Position numbers and translations under genes: made by a program. From Chrysaora quinquecirrha (Eukaryota > Cnidaria > Scyphozoa > Semaeostomeae > Pelagiidae), in NCBI GenBank assembly GCA_014526335.1, contig JACTAT010000014.1:7224393-7288392 (forward strand): DNA of 64,000 bases, read 5' to 3'. A model generated the notes under the pieces. That model saw nothing but the letters and a program-made list of their open reading frames with translations, was not told the DNA's origin and did no database searches. How positions within the stretch are numbered: position 1 is the first letter of the stretch; each line of letters begins with the position of its first letter. Positions 38,018 to 51,600 of this stretch are shown here, one piece after another.

Positions 38018-38330
38018 ACCACAGAATAGGGAGTTAGGGACTAACTCCATATTCTATAGCCATCATGTCTTTTTTCATGATGTAGAGTTCTCGAAGCTTA
38101 AATCGTATATAACGAGATAAAGCATCCAGAACGAAGTCTTGTTGCAAAGTTTTATTGCTCTAGAGCTTTTATAGTCCCTATAAAATCGTCTATAAGAGCT
38201 GACAAGTCTACATAAGTTAGCAGATTAGCACTTGCAGCCAGATGGCGTTAGTTTGCCGTATTGTAAAGTCCACATAAGCTCTGCTTTATCGCTCTAAAGG
38301 TCTGGAAACTATAACAGATAGCTTTATTAC
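38018..38330. repeat. Short palindrome and family D repeat
   Basis: A perfect-looking stem AGTTAGGGACTAACT is framed by AGAATAGGGA and CATATTCTA at 38024-38062. It is followed by family D-like blocks (GTAGAGTTCTCGAAGCTTAA, ATCGTATATAACGAG, AAGTCTTGTTGCAAAG). Toward 38300 an inverted partner appears (CTGCTTTATCGCTCTA). Confidence 0.45.
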
Positions 38331-38528
38331 AGATAGCATCAAATTTTTATGCTTTGTTAAATTATTGATTTCATGAATGATCACTGTATTCATTTAATTG
38401 CTTCAGTGTCGAACCATGTTGAACTAGTCAAATGTTTTATTTTGCTGACTGACAATATTATTCCTACCTGCAAAGCTGAATTTTGAAAATTCTTACGTTA
38501 TTGAAACTAAAGAAATGTTTACTTTCAG

Positions 38529-38607
38529 TAAGAGAAGATGGCAAGAAATGGTAGAAGAAGGTGCCAAGACGTTTCGTCTCCAATCCGAGAAGAAGCTATA
38601 CGTTTAA
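38529..38607 (+). other. Possible orphan terminal exon
   Basis: After a pyrimidine-rich TTTACTTTCAG acceptor, one frame reads a charged 25-residue stretch (starting KRRWQEMVEEGAKTF) to a TAA at 38605-38607. It has no recognised family, and no matching upstream exon was found. It could be chance or a relic; confidence is low. Confidence 0.15.
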
Positions 38608-39401
38608 TGCTCTATCTCTGTGCCAGATAAGGAATGACTTTGAAGCTTTCGTTGATTCATACTTGATTAGGGTAGCGATGTAATCAATGATGATAGAAGG
38701 TGGCTGGTAGCAACTAATCACTGTATTACCTAATGCAGCGAAAGCAATCACAAGTATCACAAGTAATTACTCGTTGATTCAAGCACAGAACCGAAAGAAC
38801 CAAGAAAAGTGAGGCTATAATTTCAATAAAGGAAACGAGAATTAGCAAATGCTTGTTAACATGCCTTGAGACCTTCGACATTTGTGAGCTGCAAGTAATA
38901 GAGGTAAGGTCATCTTTCTCAACCTTCAGTTAGACTCTAAACTACTTACATATAATATCAACGTTCTATCCTTATACTTCTAACTTCAATCGTCTTAAAC
39001 GTAGCTTGCTTGCCCTAGCATCGACTGTTACCTTCTCCATGGAGTGAGTTTTCTTCCCAAAAAGCGCGAAAGGTAGACCTAAAAAAACTGCTATACAGTA
39101 GATCCCCACATTATAAAATCTCTTTCTTCAGTCAATGGGTAGATATAGCATAAACATGCAGAGATGGGATAAAGCAGGTTAGGTCAAAGCGAGAATTCTT
39201 GCAACACGTCTGGCAGCTTAAGTTTCAAATTCCTCGAAACTCTAACACTAACATTTTGAGAATTGTCCAAAAGAATTTGTTGAAAATCCCTCGTAGCTTA
39301 CCGAAAGCAGAATTTATGAGAGGCGTGCAAAGTCTACCATTTTTGGTAGAATGGGATCAAAAGAATACGATTTCGATCCTTACATTTAGAGTAAGATTTA
39401 G

Positions 39402-39564
39402 TTCGTTTATACGGGAACGGATCGGAAACGCATCCAAATGGATCCGCCTTGCTAGCGTACCCAAAAAGATACGATCCCTTTCTCAAAAAGGAACGGATCC
39501 ACGCGTAGCCATCCGTGTAGACGAAAAGCCTATCATGTGAACTTGTTTTTCCCGTGTAAACGAA
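39402..39564. mobile_element. Small inverted-repeat element
   Basis: Ends TTCGTTTATACGGGAACGG and, inverted, TTCGTTTACACGGGAAAA bound about 163 bp. The interior contains GGATCC-centred blocks (AAATGGATCCGCC, AACGGATCCACGCG). It is non-coding, probably a MITE. Confidence 0.5.
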
Positions 39565-39734
39565 TTCATAACAGAGCTCTACTCTACTCTATCGTTTTCA
39601 GAAGATGCCAAACAATATATGCTCCCATGGTCTTGGCCTACTTTCATAATTCTTCCATAACGATTCGAACTTCCTTTGCCATTCACGATTCTTGAAATCC
39701 AGGCAAAAGGGTACATGGTCACCCTGAGCGAACC

Positions 39735-39975
39735 TCTGTTTTGTACTGTGGAGGATATTCAGTACGGTGGAAGGTGTTTAGTGCTGTGGGGGGATATCAT
39801 CAGTACTGTGGACGGTGTTCAGTACAGTGGAGGGATACCATCAGTACAGTGGAAGATACTCGGTACAGTGGAGGGATATCATCTCATCAGTACGGTGGAG
39901 GGATATCATCAGTGGAGGGTGTTCAGTACATTTGGAAGGACCATCAGTACCATGGAAGTTATTTAGTACAGTAGG
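39735..39975. repeat. Imperfect tandem repeat, TCAGTACxGTGGAGG units
   Basis: About ten imperfect units of 20-30 bp carry CAGTACAGTGGAGGGATATC-type modules. Open frames here (Gly/Tyr/Trp-rich) follow the repeat and are not called. Confidence 0.75.
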
Positions 39976-42630
39976 TAAGTTTCCGCCGTACTAAATATCC
40001 TCCACAGTACTGCACAGAGGTCACCCAAGATGATGGTGGCAACGAGGGACGCTTAATTTCGCTCCATACTTGTGGCACATGGTTAATGGAGATGGTTCTT
40101 CAGTTTCTATGCAAATCTTGGTCTTATTTAGTTTGTGATACGATTTGTGGCTTATCATCGATTCGTCTTCTCATAAAGGATGTTTAGTTTTGCCATTGAT
40201 CAAATAATCTCGAGGTATTCTTTCAATCCGCGTTGTCTTTGCACAAGGATCACCTGCCCAAAAGACAGCATGTGCATGAGCTACTAAAACCTGCTAAAAC
40301 CACCTTGAAACTGTGGTAACGCCCAGTGGTAGAATAATTAATAATGACAAAAGTTAGGGTTGGTATTGTATCTAATGTTATTTTTACAATATTGTTGACA
40401 GGTTCTTAGCAAGAGATTTGTTCAGCCCGCTGTTGTTTAATTCTCGACACCTGGGTTTTAGCTTTCAGTCAACAGCCATCAGAAGGCAGAAGCGAATGAA
40501 ATCGTTCGGCATCAAAGTAACACGAAAGAACTAGTAACAAAGACCTCGTAGCAGTAATACAATTTCAATTGCTTGATTTGTAGGACACTGACATGGCTGA
40601 TTCAGAGAATAAAGAGAGGGAATTTTACCATAGAGAGGAATATAGGAGAGTAAGGTGAGATCAATTATTTTGGTTTTTGTTTCTAAAGTAGGCCAGCAGT
40701 GGGATGCAAGCAGGTAGTCAGTTTCATGGACAATACTTGAAACGCTGCCGAATGCAGTCTGGCATTCAGTATACATATATGCAGCAAATAAACAAAAAAA
40801 ACTGTTGTTTTCCTCAAAATGCGTTATTCAACACCTTTTGTTTAAAACTTTGATATAAAGGCAAAATCTGCATCGGAATCAACTATTTAACTATTTAGGT
40901 TTTGAAACTGTACACACCGTCGTCGTCGCGCCAGCGGGCTTTTCGTGGCTTTTCATTAATGATTCCTGGGATAACTGCAATAGGGATCGGTCGCACTCTC
41001 TCTTGCTCTTAGGCCCTTTTATGTCTATCTCATTCCACTATTGTAAGCAATATTTCAACATAGCCTCATGTCCACTGACAATGTTTACTTGGAGGGCTTT
41101 AAGTAGGCAGAGTAGCTGGATAACATGGGCGTTTTAAGTCAGAAAATTCAGACATTTTATTTTAAAGAACTCACGTGGTTTTGCCGTCGAAAGGAAAGGA
41201 CCTTCTCAAAAAATCCGAAATATCGCTCAACTGTCTGGCTAAATTGCTTTTATAAGCTAAAATGATCTACGCCGCGGCTAACACTTTCATGTGTTAGCTG
41301 TTGTGTATGTTTCATCTTTAGGCCCTTTGAAACCCAGAGCAGTACTGCTGCCTGTGACCGCAGAATTTCAGGCAGGCCCAAACTGTCAGTGGAACCGAGT
41401 GGAACTAAATGATCTCACCCGCGAAACCCGAATGTTACACCATCAGCAGTGTCAACGTGAAAACGTTTAGCGCCATTTTTGTTTTTGAAATCAAAATTAA
41501 AAAAAAATGAAAATTTAAAAAGATTCGTTTTAGAACAAGAAAGTCTTGAAATCAAAAGCATGTGTGCAAAGTCTTGAAAGGCTGAGCCCATGTTTTGCCA
41601 TGGGTGGTTTTGCGGGGACAATTAATTTCCATTGGAATTGTGGGTTTTAGTCTCCCAATGTCATCGACCAATCAGATTGAACCATTGATTGAACCGCATC
41701 TCAACCTCGTTTGACATATGACATCATACAGCATATAAAAAAATTACGTAATGCTACAGATATATTTTCTTCCATATTTGGTCAACCTTTCGATCAATTG
41801 ACTTCTCAGGTAGTAAGGTCAACAATCTCAGGCCACTGTTACATTTGTGTATGTCCTAAGATTAAAAAGCTGTAGCAAAAAAGCTGACGAATCACATAGA
41901 ATCCATTATGTTCAAAGTCCTGTTCGGTCTAATTTCAATAGTCCACATTTTGTCAAAAATGACATGGTAAAAATAGCTTAATTTTCGTTAGATTATGAAG
42001 AATCCTTCAATTCTTGTCTTTGTCCGAAAACAAATGCTTTAAACAAAGGTTGTAAAACAATTTTGGTTTGGAAATAAAAGATTTTGCAACAGAAATTTTT
42101 TAAGCCCTAAAAGTTTGTTGAAGGTTAAGCCTGCGTTCAACTTTTGGCACGAAACATGCATTCATTCACTTTGGAATTTGAACTTTTTGTGTATGATTGT
42201 GCTCATAAAACTGTTCTTAATGGCCTAAAAATCTTGCATCACCACAAGCAATCGCATTACGTAATGGCTAAATCTGTACTGCTGTCCATATAGAGTCTGT
42301 ACTTATCTCCACCGGAACACAGAAATTTGATGGCATTTACAATAATGAACGACACGTGGTTTACCTTTTAGCCTATACCAGTAATGTAGTTAATTGAATA
42401 AGGGTTTATTTTCGTTGTCACCATCCGTCCAGATCTTAGTCTGAAGGGAAAGAAACAAGAGAAGGTTGGCAGAAGGTCTTGTGCGACATATCTAGTTCCA
42501 TATTTTTCTGAAGAAACTTGTAGAAAATTAATTCCTACTTCAAATCCGTACATAATACAGAAAGTCACTCAACCGACTTGAACGTCATTCTCCGCGCGGC
42601 AAAACAACAAAGCAGGCAAGAACTGCGAAA

Positions 42631-45600
42631 ATGACCTCCAATGGAGATGTCGTAGAAAATAAGCATGCTCTTGAAGCAGAAGATAATAATAAACCTGGTT
42701 TAAATGGTGCAGCTGACAGCTGGCAAGTTAAAATTGTTCCAAGAAATGAAATTGAAGCCCAGCAGAACGGTCACAAAAGCACTGGCGACAGGTAAGGTCT
42801 GGGCCTAAATAATACGACGTCAATGAAGTAGGAAAAAGATTACGACTTGTTCTTATCAATGTCGCAAAGACAAGCAGCAAATTTCTTGAAATTTAGGCCA
42901 TGTGAAAACTCCTGCTTATTTAGTTTAGCAATTAGAATTATATAAGATTCATTTTCAGTAATGGAAAGCAAAAGTTTCGTGACACGAAAGCCTCTAAAGC
43001 CGTCTAATGCAAAGAAACGGGCCGTGGTGTTTGAACAACTTTATTACAGAAATGTCAGAAATTCTTTCAGTTCGGGAATGCTAGATATGCCTCTAGCATT
43101 AGTTTTAGTCAACATTCATTCCTGTTTGAAATTTCAACTATACAAATAAACATTGGTTAAATTGAGAGAGATGTTAAAAATCTGTGCAAAACCGCCCCCT
43201 GCTGCAAAAATGCGTGCGAAGCCTGCCTTTCGCATACCAGTTGCAGTGTCTACAAACTTCCATTCATTTTCAAATCTAAATATTTCTATTGACTGTTTTA
43301 AGTGTTTTCAAGTTTTCAACTTTAATTTTTAAATCTCGTATTTTTTAAAACTTCTAAGTTTTCCAAGATAAGGTCTCTAAAACTCAAATTTCATTCTGCA
43401 GCACTGGGTCAAGCCAGGCAAGCTCAAGCAAGGACAAAGATGACAGTGAATCAGATGAAAATGACAAAAAAGAGAAGAAAGAAGTGAACCTTGTATCTCA
43501 AAAAGAGCTGGTATGAAAAATAAAACTTTTTATCCCAGATATTTCTCCTTTAGAAGTACTGTCTGTCCCATACTTTCCTACTCTATGGTCCTGGTCCCGA
43601 AGGGCATTTCACTCTGCAAAAAGGTGTATGAGATTTCCATTAAAACAAAAGGACTTTCAAGAGATTTCCAAGAAAACAATAGGACTTCCAGCAAAGGTGT
43701 AGGAGATTTTCAAGGAGTGAATTGCCCCTCACTTGGTCCTATTCCATTCTAGAAGTAACCATTTCTATTTCTATTGATTTATTTGCATAAATATTTATTT
43801 ATTTGGAAATTTTCCAAGTCATTACAGTAATACTACTGTACATAAAAACAATATCATAGGAATTTGCCAAATTTATTATTTATTTATTTTATGATAACAA
43901 TGCTTCAAAAATTTTATATAAACAAAAAACCAGACTTTATATTTTGCCAGCTAACACACAACTCAAGTTATTATTCCTTTCAAAATACTCCAAATTTAAG
44001 CTACGGAAAGCTAATCTTTAGTGAAATCTAGCAGTGGTCTGAAATTTCTGTGAAATTTTTCTCATTTTTGGGAATATAAAATTAAGATTTTGAAATTAGC
44101 CAGTCACAAAAACATTTCAACAACTTAAGACTGAGGAAGCATTTGCAAGAAGTTTTATTAGACTCCTTTTAAAAACAAAAGGATTTCTCAGAGATTTCTG
44201 CTCAAACAATAGGATTTCAATCTAGGTTGTATGGGAGTCCCAATCAGTAGACCACAGAATAGGGACTCTCTGTCCTAGGGAAATCTCTATTCTGTAAAAA
44301 GACCACCCAGTACCCACCCTTTCCACAGACCTGAGCAAAAGTTGCATAATCTAGTAGAATAGCTCTTTGTAAAATGGGGATTCACTGATCCAAAAGAAAA
44401 TAGAGGAAATCTCCATTGTTGATGTCCTTCAGCATTTCTTGATTTTGCTTTGCTCTGCTTCCCGTAAACAAAGAGGTTTAGTCAATCTGTTAGTAATGAT
44501 CCTTTATACCAATTAATTTTTTGATTTGTATTGTGTTCTGTAGATTTGATTTGTATATTGTTGGTATCTGTAGTGCTTGAAAAGCATTCCTCACATAGTA
44601 ATCTGCACAATTTTGAAACTCATATTGCTTGTCCACTGCCACTGTTTTGCCACTGTTGCCACTGAACGTTAACGTGGTTTCCGTCCAGTGCATTTTGTCG
44701 CGCGCGCGACATTTTGCGACCAGCATATCGCGCGAGCTTATTGTTTTGTGTTTATCTAGTTAAACTCCTTGCGTTCTGATTGGCTCTAACCCCGCTCTAA
44801 CAATCGTCAATCAGTCTATATTGATCGATTGCAAAAGGAGGAAGAGTTTCTACTTTTTTTTCTATCACCGCGCGTACAGACCAAGCAGGGTTATTGTTCG
44901 AAACACACATGCTCAGACATAATGTCGATCGCCAAAATTCGCGCGCACGACAAAATGCACTGAATGGAAATTCACCTAACATTAATAACACACAATGAGA
45001 CATTGACACACACACATACATTAACACACAACATTCAACGCTTTGCTCCATCACAACGGTTCAGCGCATTTAAACACGAATTTAAACCCGAGCACTGTAG
45101 CTCAAACCATGCTCAAACTAGTGTAAACTCGAGGGGCAATTCACGCCTTTGCCATCTCGCACACCTTGTCTGAAAGTCCTTTTGTGTCACAGAAATCCCA
45201 AACAGTTAGTCCTAGAAGAACGCTTGTTTTAACTAACGGTATTCTCGTTCTCGTATATCCCCTTTGGATGATTAATATGCCTCTTGTTTGGATTCAACAA
45301 CGAAGATCTAGTTTACAAGTCTAATTTTGAAATACCTAGACACATTATCACTGAATAAAAGAGGATAAAAAATTAAACGTTAAAAGAGACGAAAAAGGAT
45401 TTTGCTGAGTCATTAGCCGTTTATTAGACAATTTTTTTGAATTTGACCTCTAGGGGAGAAGGGTAAATCACTCCCAAGATTGTCGTTCGTATTAAAAAAA
45501 TATGTTTAATATATTGAAATTTCTGCAACAATTTTTATAGTATTGTTTTGCTGTTATTGTTGTTGATATTAGTTGCATCGCACGAGTCGCATCTAAATTG

Positions 45601-48600
45601 TACTCGATCCACTTTTGGCACGGAAATCTCGCTCCGAAAATATACTTAAAGGCTTTTTTGTACCACTCAGAAACTATTCGAATCTCATAGACTTTTTTTA
45701 AGACTGAAATACCACTCTACCGTTTAACCGTTTATAGAATCTGGTAGGCTCGGCAAGGATTTCGTAGACACCATATACACCACCATACACTCTCTTTCTT
45801 TATATTCTAATTTCTTGTTTGTCTTTTCAGTTCCAATTTGCTGACAAATGGGACATAATCTGCATGGTGCTTGGGACAATCTTTGCGATGGGAAATGGAG
45901 TTGCCCAACCATGTTCGTTTTTGGTTTTCGGAGAGCTGATTGGAAAATTCATTAGCTTTGCCAACAATGCTCAAAAGGCAAGCATGAACATTACAAATGT
46001 ACCAATAGACATCGAGAAAGAGATGGCAACGTTCTCAGCCTATTATGCGTACATTGGTCTGGGATCATTTATCTGCGCCTATGTGCAAACTGCCTTCTGG
46101 TCTCTCGCTGCCATGAGACAGTGTCATCGTATACGAACCAATTGCTTTCAATCGATTATGAGGCAAGAGATCGGTTGGTTTGATACTACTGATAGTGGTG
46201 AATTGAGTACAAGGCTTACAGAGTAAGTACATCAACATTATATTCCTCCCACTTTTCTCTTCAAAAATCCCTACAAAAACAGCTTAAAGCTATAGACCAT
46301 TCGACGAAAGGCCGCCGTGATTGAAATTTTTGAATCTTCGAGATATCGAGTTTTTGATGCAAAAATCGTGTACAGCATCTAAAACTTAGTCTAGGTGCAA
46401 AGTTTCATAGTCCTAGCGTTGCTACTATTGATTTTGGGGGCGTTAAAAGTTCACGATTCTATAAGGGCTTTGACCGTGGCAAGTGATTGAGGGTGAAACT
46501 TTACTCCAACTGGTCATAGCCCTTATAAAATAGTAAACTTTGAGTGCTCATAGAATCAATAATACAAGCGCCCTGATAATAAAACTTTGAAATTTTTCTC
46601 GTAGCGATGTGACTAAAATACAGAATGGAATCGGCGATAAAGTTGGCATGGTGATACAATCGACCACAATGTTTCTAACTGGTTTTCTTATTGGATTCAC
46701 GTACAGTTGGAAGTTAACATTGGTTATATTGTCAGTTAGTCCAGCGCTTGCTATTACTGGTGGAATTACGGGAAAGGTGAGTTGACTTTAGGCTTATGGA
46801 GGGTTATCCCTACCAGATTCGAACCATACGCCTATTGGTCATGAGCCAAAAGTTGATCATTTCACTGATTGAGGCTATATATAGGGATATATATGATGCC
46901 TTGTTGGTCATTGGAGACGTATGAAAGGGTTCAATTACACCCCCCCCCCCTAGAGCAGAAAACTACCTTATGATGACAGAGATCCATAATAATTCGAAAC
47001 AAGGTAGCCGGTATAACTGTGTGTTGGTTGGAAATTATATTTGTCGTGGAGATGGGAAGAGGTGCATTCGCCCAACTTGGTAGGCAAAAAAGTCTCTATA
47101 ATTAGAGAGAGTTATCGAGTAATTGGAGCGTGGCTTGAGAATGGGATGAAAACATCCGCTGAGACCATATACATACACGCATCATGCCTTTCTATGTTAT
47201 GTTCTCATCTCAATTCTTAATGATGTCTGTTCAAAGAGACTTTTTCAAAACCAGACAGAAATTTAACAGTAAAATTGTACTTCGCTTCTGTTTTGTGCAT
47301 TAGAAAAATTTAATTGTCACGTTGCGTTGTTGTTTTTTACATTATTGTTTTACTAGTCTCTGTTATCTTTGCTATTTTGGCTGTTTCAACCGACTGACCC
47401 GTGCACCCATGGCATAAAATCGGTCTCCTGCGATGAGTGAACGGTCTCCTCTTATCATCAAAATTTCCCGGGCCCTATTCTTGGAGCCATAACGCCTCTG
47501 GTGCTATTGCTTAGCAATTGGATATGAGTCCCTACCAATGTTTTCTGTCCTGGAAAATCGATATGGTTAACATTACTACTGTTGTATTTCAGGTTATTGG
47601 TAACTTAACAAGTCGTGAGCAGTCTGCCTACGCCAAAGCAGGGAGTGTTGCAGAAGAAGTCATAAGCTCTATACGAACCGTTGTTGCTTTTGGTGGTGAA
47701 CACAAGGAATATCAAAGGTACACGTTTTTTTATAAGAAACCTAGCTCGGGGCCTAGTTCTAAAAGTTTCTTAATTTTTGGTCCAATTTTAGTTCTAAAAG
47801 TTTCTTCACAGTTTCTTAATGAATTCAAATAAATTGCAGTAAAAACGACAAAAAACCTTCGGTGAGATACACGTAAACCAGTATTGCTTACAGATGCGAG
47901 AAATCGCACAAAATTAACCATGCTGGTGCGAGAAGTCGCACGGAAATGCTTGAGAACCAATTACTACCTCCACAAATGTGAATCAGTATGTTGGAAAACG
48001 GACGCAAAAATTTCTACTGTTTCTTAACTTCTTCCTCCTAGTTCTTAAAGTTTCTTAACTTTTTTGCTGTCGAGTTCTAGGTTTCTTATAAACCGGTTTC
48101 TTATAAAAAAAACGTGTAAGGATGACTGGTGCATTTTTCAAAGGATGGATGGTCATCATGGGTACTAAGGCCCTGGCCAAACGATCAAACATTGTTGGCC
48201 AAACATTTGCAATTTGCTTATCAAGAAAATGCTTGGCTGTTTGGCCACGCCCAAAAACATTGCTCGTGCAACATTTTTTGCTTGTGTCCAAAATGTTTTT
48301 GAAGTTTTTAAAAACTTTGCTGAGCGAATTCTGCTTGTCAAGCAACGTTTGGGGATGTGGCTAAACGGTCAAACATTGCTTGTAAAGCAAATCTCCTGTG
48401 TTTGACCAACAACGCTTGATCGTTTGGCCAGGGCCTGATGGTTGGGCTTGTCATTCCAAGATCTTTTCTCTCTGTTGTTCTTCAAGACGTTAATATACTT
48501 TTTAGAGATATTGCTATCTAAGGTTGGTACTTGGCCTATGGTACTGAGGCAAATGCAATTATGCTCATATTGTATGAGCACAAATTCGTATTTGGCCTTA

Positions 48601-51600
48601 TATGAGTAATTCTTTGAAGAATAATAGCACAAGTTTAAACTGCCCTTATGGATAACCACTTTTGTTGGTACAAATTTGATTAAATTTTGTGGGAGCTCTC
48701 GTGTAATTTGAAGCTTATCAATTTCATGCGCTCTAATAGCCGTCCAGTATTAGCTTTTGCAAGTTTTTAGCTTAAAAGTCCCAAATTTCGTTAAACTAAA
48801 TACTGATGAGAGATTTGTCTGCTGAGGATCTTAGTTTGCTCCTGTAATTCTTCGTGAGCAGCTTTCATTGTGGTATTTCGGTATCTGTTCAGTTTTCGAT
48901 GTTTTGTATGCGCTATCAAACAGTGAAGGCAGTTTTAAATTTGTTCAGTTTTCGAATTTTTATGCGCTATCAAACAGTGAAGGCAGTTTTAAATCCTCTG
49001 ACATCTTTTTTTCAGGTATGCGGCTAATCTTGAAGAATCAAAACGTGCTGGCATCAAAAAAGGCGTCTCCACTGGTGTAGCATTTGGGCTATTTCATGTT
49101 GTCATATTCAGTTGTTATGCTCTTGCTTTTTGGTGAGTTAATAAACGATTATCTAGACTAGTCTGTTGGATCTAGCCAAACGATAAAACCAAGGCCTAAT
49201 TTAGTGTACAGTATTACTCACTTTGTGCAGTATTGATTTAAAAATGTGCAGTATTGATTTCGAAAATGTGCGGTATTGAATTTCGGGATTTTTGAAAATG
49301 TCTATTTCCCGGTCTATTCACGTCCAAATGTTGCCTGAAATCTTTGTGTTCTTATAGGTATGGCTCCAAGCTTATCGCTGATGGAGAACTAGACGGTGGA
49401 AAAGTCCTTGTTGTAAGTAAATAATGATGTCTTTTGAAACGATTCTTGATCTGTTCATGATCATGGTCTTGATCATCATCGTCATTACTAATCAACATCA
49501 TGTCATCATCATGACCATCATCTATCATCTTCTATCATCATCTTCATGGTCATCACCATCATACAGTAATCGTCACAATCGTGATCATCATTATCATCAT
49601 CATCATCATCATCATCACCATCGTCATCGTCATCCTTATTATTATTATTATTATTATCATCATCATCCAATCATCATCATCGTCGTCATCATTATCGTCT
49701 TCATCACCATTATAATCAATCATTACCATAATTATCATCTTCATCAACATCATCATCATCATCAGCCGTCGTCATTATCATCCTCAGCACTATCACAATC
49801 TTCTTCATTATTATTATCGTCATCATCATAATCATAATCATAATCATAATCATAATCATCATAATCATCATCATCATCGTTGTCATCATCAAAATCATCA
49901 TTATTATCATCACAAGGATTACAGTCATTATCAGAGTCACCAGCATAATCACCATCACCATCACCAATCATCATCATCATCATCGCCGTCATCCTTATCA
50001 TGGTCATGTTCATGACTTGCCATCTTCGCAAAGGTATGGTTTTCTGTACTTGGCACAGGGGGACAGACCACTGAATAGCCCAGTGCTAATCTGAGAAGTG
50101 TGACCCAAGTCCTTCCTCTTGATGTGACCAATCCTTGCCAATTGGGCAAAAGGATCTTTTTATGGTGAAAATGCAGAGTGAATTTTGTTTCTAGGTATTT
50201 TTCTGTGTGATGATTGGTGCAGCTCAAATTGGCCAAGCAGGACCAAATATGGAAGCAATGGCGAACTCACGTGGTGCTGCATATCATGTTTATAAGATCA
50301 TGAACAGGGTAAGACTCTCATTATTTTTTCTATGTATGGCATGCTAAGGTTTTAGTTTGTTAACAAGAATGTACCCACCACAGCGAAAAATTATTCTATT
50401 TATTTTCGTGCTGGTTCTAGCAGTGGTGTAAGACCGGTATACTGATGCTTCACACTGGCACTGATATGCGCCGAAGGTGCACGGTGCACCAGTGGTGTGC
50501 TCATCAAGTGCGGCGTGGTTGCATGCTCCGCCAGAAAATGTGTCAAATACAATTTCAGGCTTAAATTGGTTGTTTTTCATATTAGTGGTTTCGAAAACTA
50601 CGGACGGAATCAGAATTGACTTGGACCTAAAAAAATAATGTGTAAGAAGGCTTCCTGAGAGAGAAAGACAATAACACTAGGAGAGTGAACAAAGAAAACC
50701 AGGGGTTTTTGCTCAGATGATTAAAATAACCAGGTGGCTACAGTGGCTAAGTATTGAAAAAAATAACTAGGGGGCTGAACCCCCGGGGCACCACCAACTC
50801 TACACCCATTGCGAGGCCGGTTCGTAGGTCGCATATTCATAAGTTTTGGAGATAGAATAAAGCAGTATGTTTCATCCAGTACCTACTTTTTTTACCCGAA
50901 ACAACACAATTCATTGAAACCACGGTTTAAACTCGAACTAAGATAATTTTCTTGCCTCCCAGGCTTTGCCAACAGATTCAGCGAAGATTGGTTCCGAGTC
51001 TAATGATTAGCAGAACAATGTCATTGCTCCATCTACAATCCTGGACAAAATAAATTAGAACAGCCTGAATATTTTTGTTACTGCCTCTGACTCCCCCTTC
51101 TCTCCCGTTACAATGTTGTTTCGAGCAAATTTTTATCTTGCATTACTACCAACATTGTTTTTGGATAAAGGGGGCTTTGGAGGTATTATAGTAGAAAATG
51201 GCTAAAATAGGCCGTATGGCTTTGGAGGCCTTGTTCCAGATATTTTGTCCAAAATTGTAGAGGTGTTAGGATCTGTCAGGTTTCGTTCAAGCACACTGCA
51301 TTTGAATTTTAATATGGGAATTTTCTCGTAGAAATCGGCGATTGATCCGATCTCTGACGAAGGCAGAAAACTTGACAAAGTTAGAGGAGATATCGATTTT
51401 ATGAAAGCACATTTCTGTTATCCATCTAGGCCAGAAATCAAGGTAAACTATTGTTATAAACATTGTATTATTGAAACGCTTATTTTAAATTGCTGTAGTT
51501 CCATATATTCGGTACATTAGCTAGTACTCTGTGGGCGTGTTCTTCTGAACGTCCAAAACCTCCTGAATTTCGAAAACAGAAAGCTTCCAAAACAGAATCC

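Larger units (their letters stand above)
37896..42630. other. Intergenic region between POMGNT1 copy 2 and the ABCB gene
   Basis: It starts with the duplicated POMGNT1 3' flank (to about 38010). It then holds a short palindrome (38018-38062), a family D repeat (about 38040-38330), a possible orphan exon (38529-38607), an inverted-repeat element (39402-39564) and a tandem repeat (39735-39975). From 40000 to 42630 I see no coding exon; the ABCB promoter and 5' UTR are expected near the right end, which contains a CGCGCGG patch but no obvious TATA box. Confidence 0.55.

Noticed and set aside
47518..47832. 104-residue open frame as a separate gene
   Set aside because: It is the fifth ABCB exon read on into the MITE that sits in its splice donor.
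49424..50031. Met/Asp-rich and His/Ser-rich open frames on both strands
   Set aside because: All are explained by the (ATC)n microsatellite in an ABCB intron.
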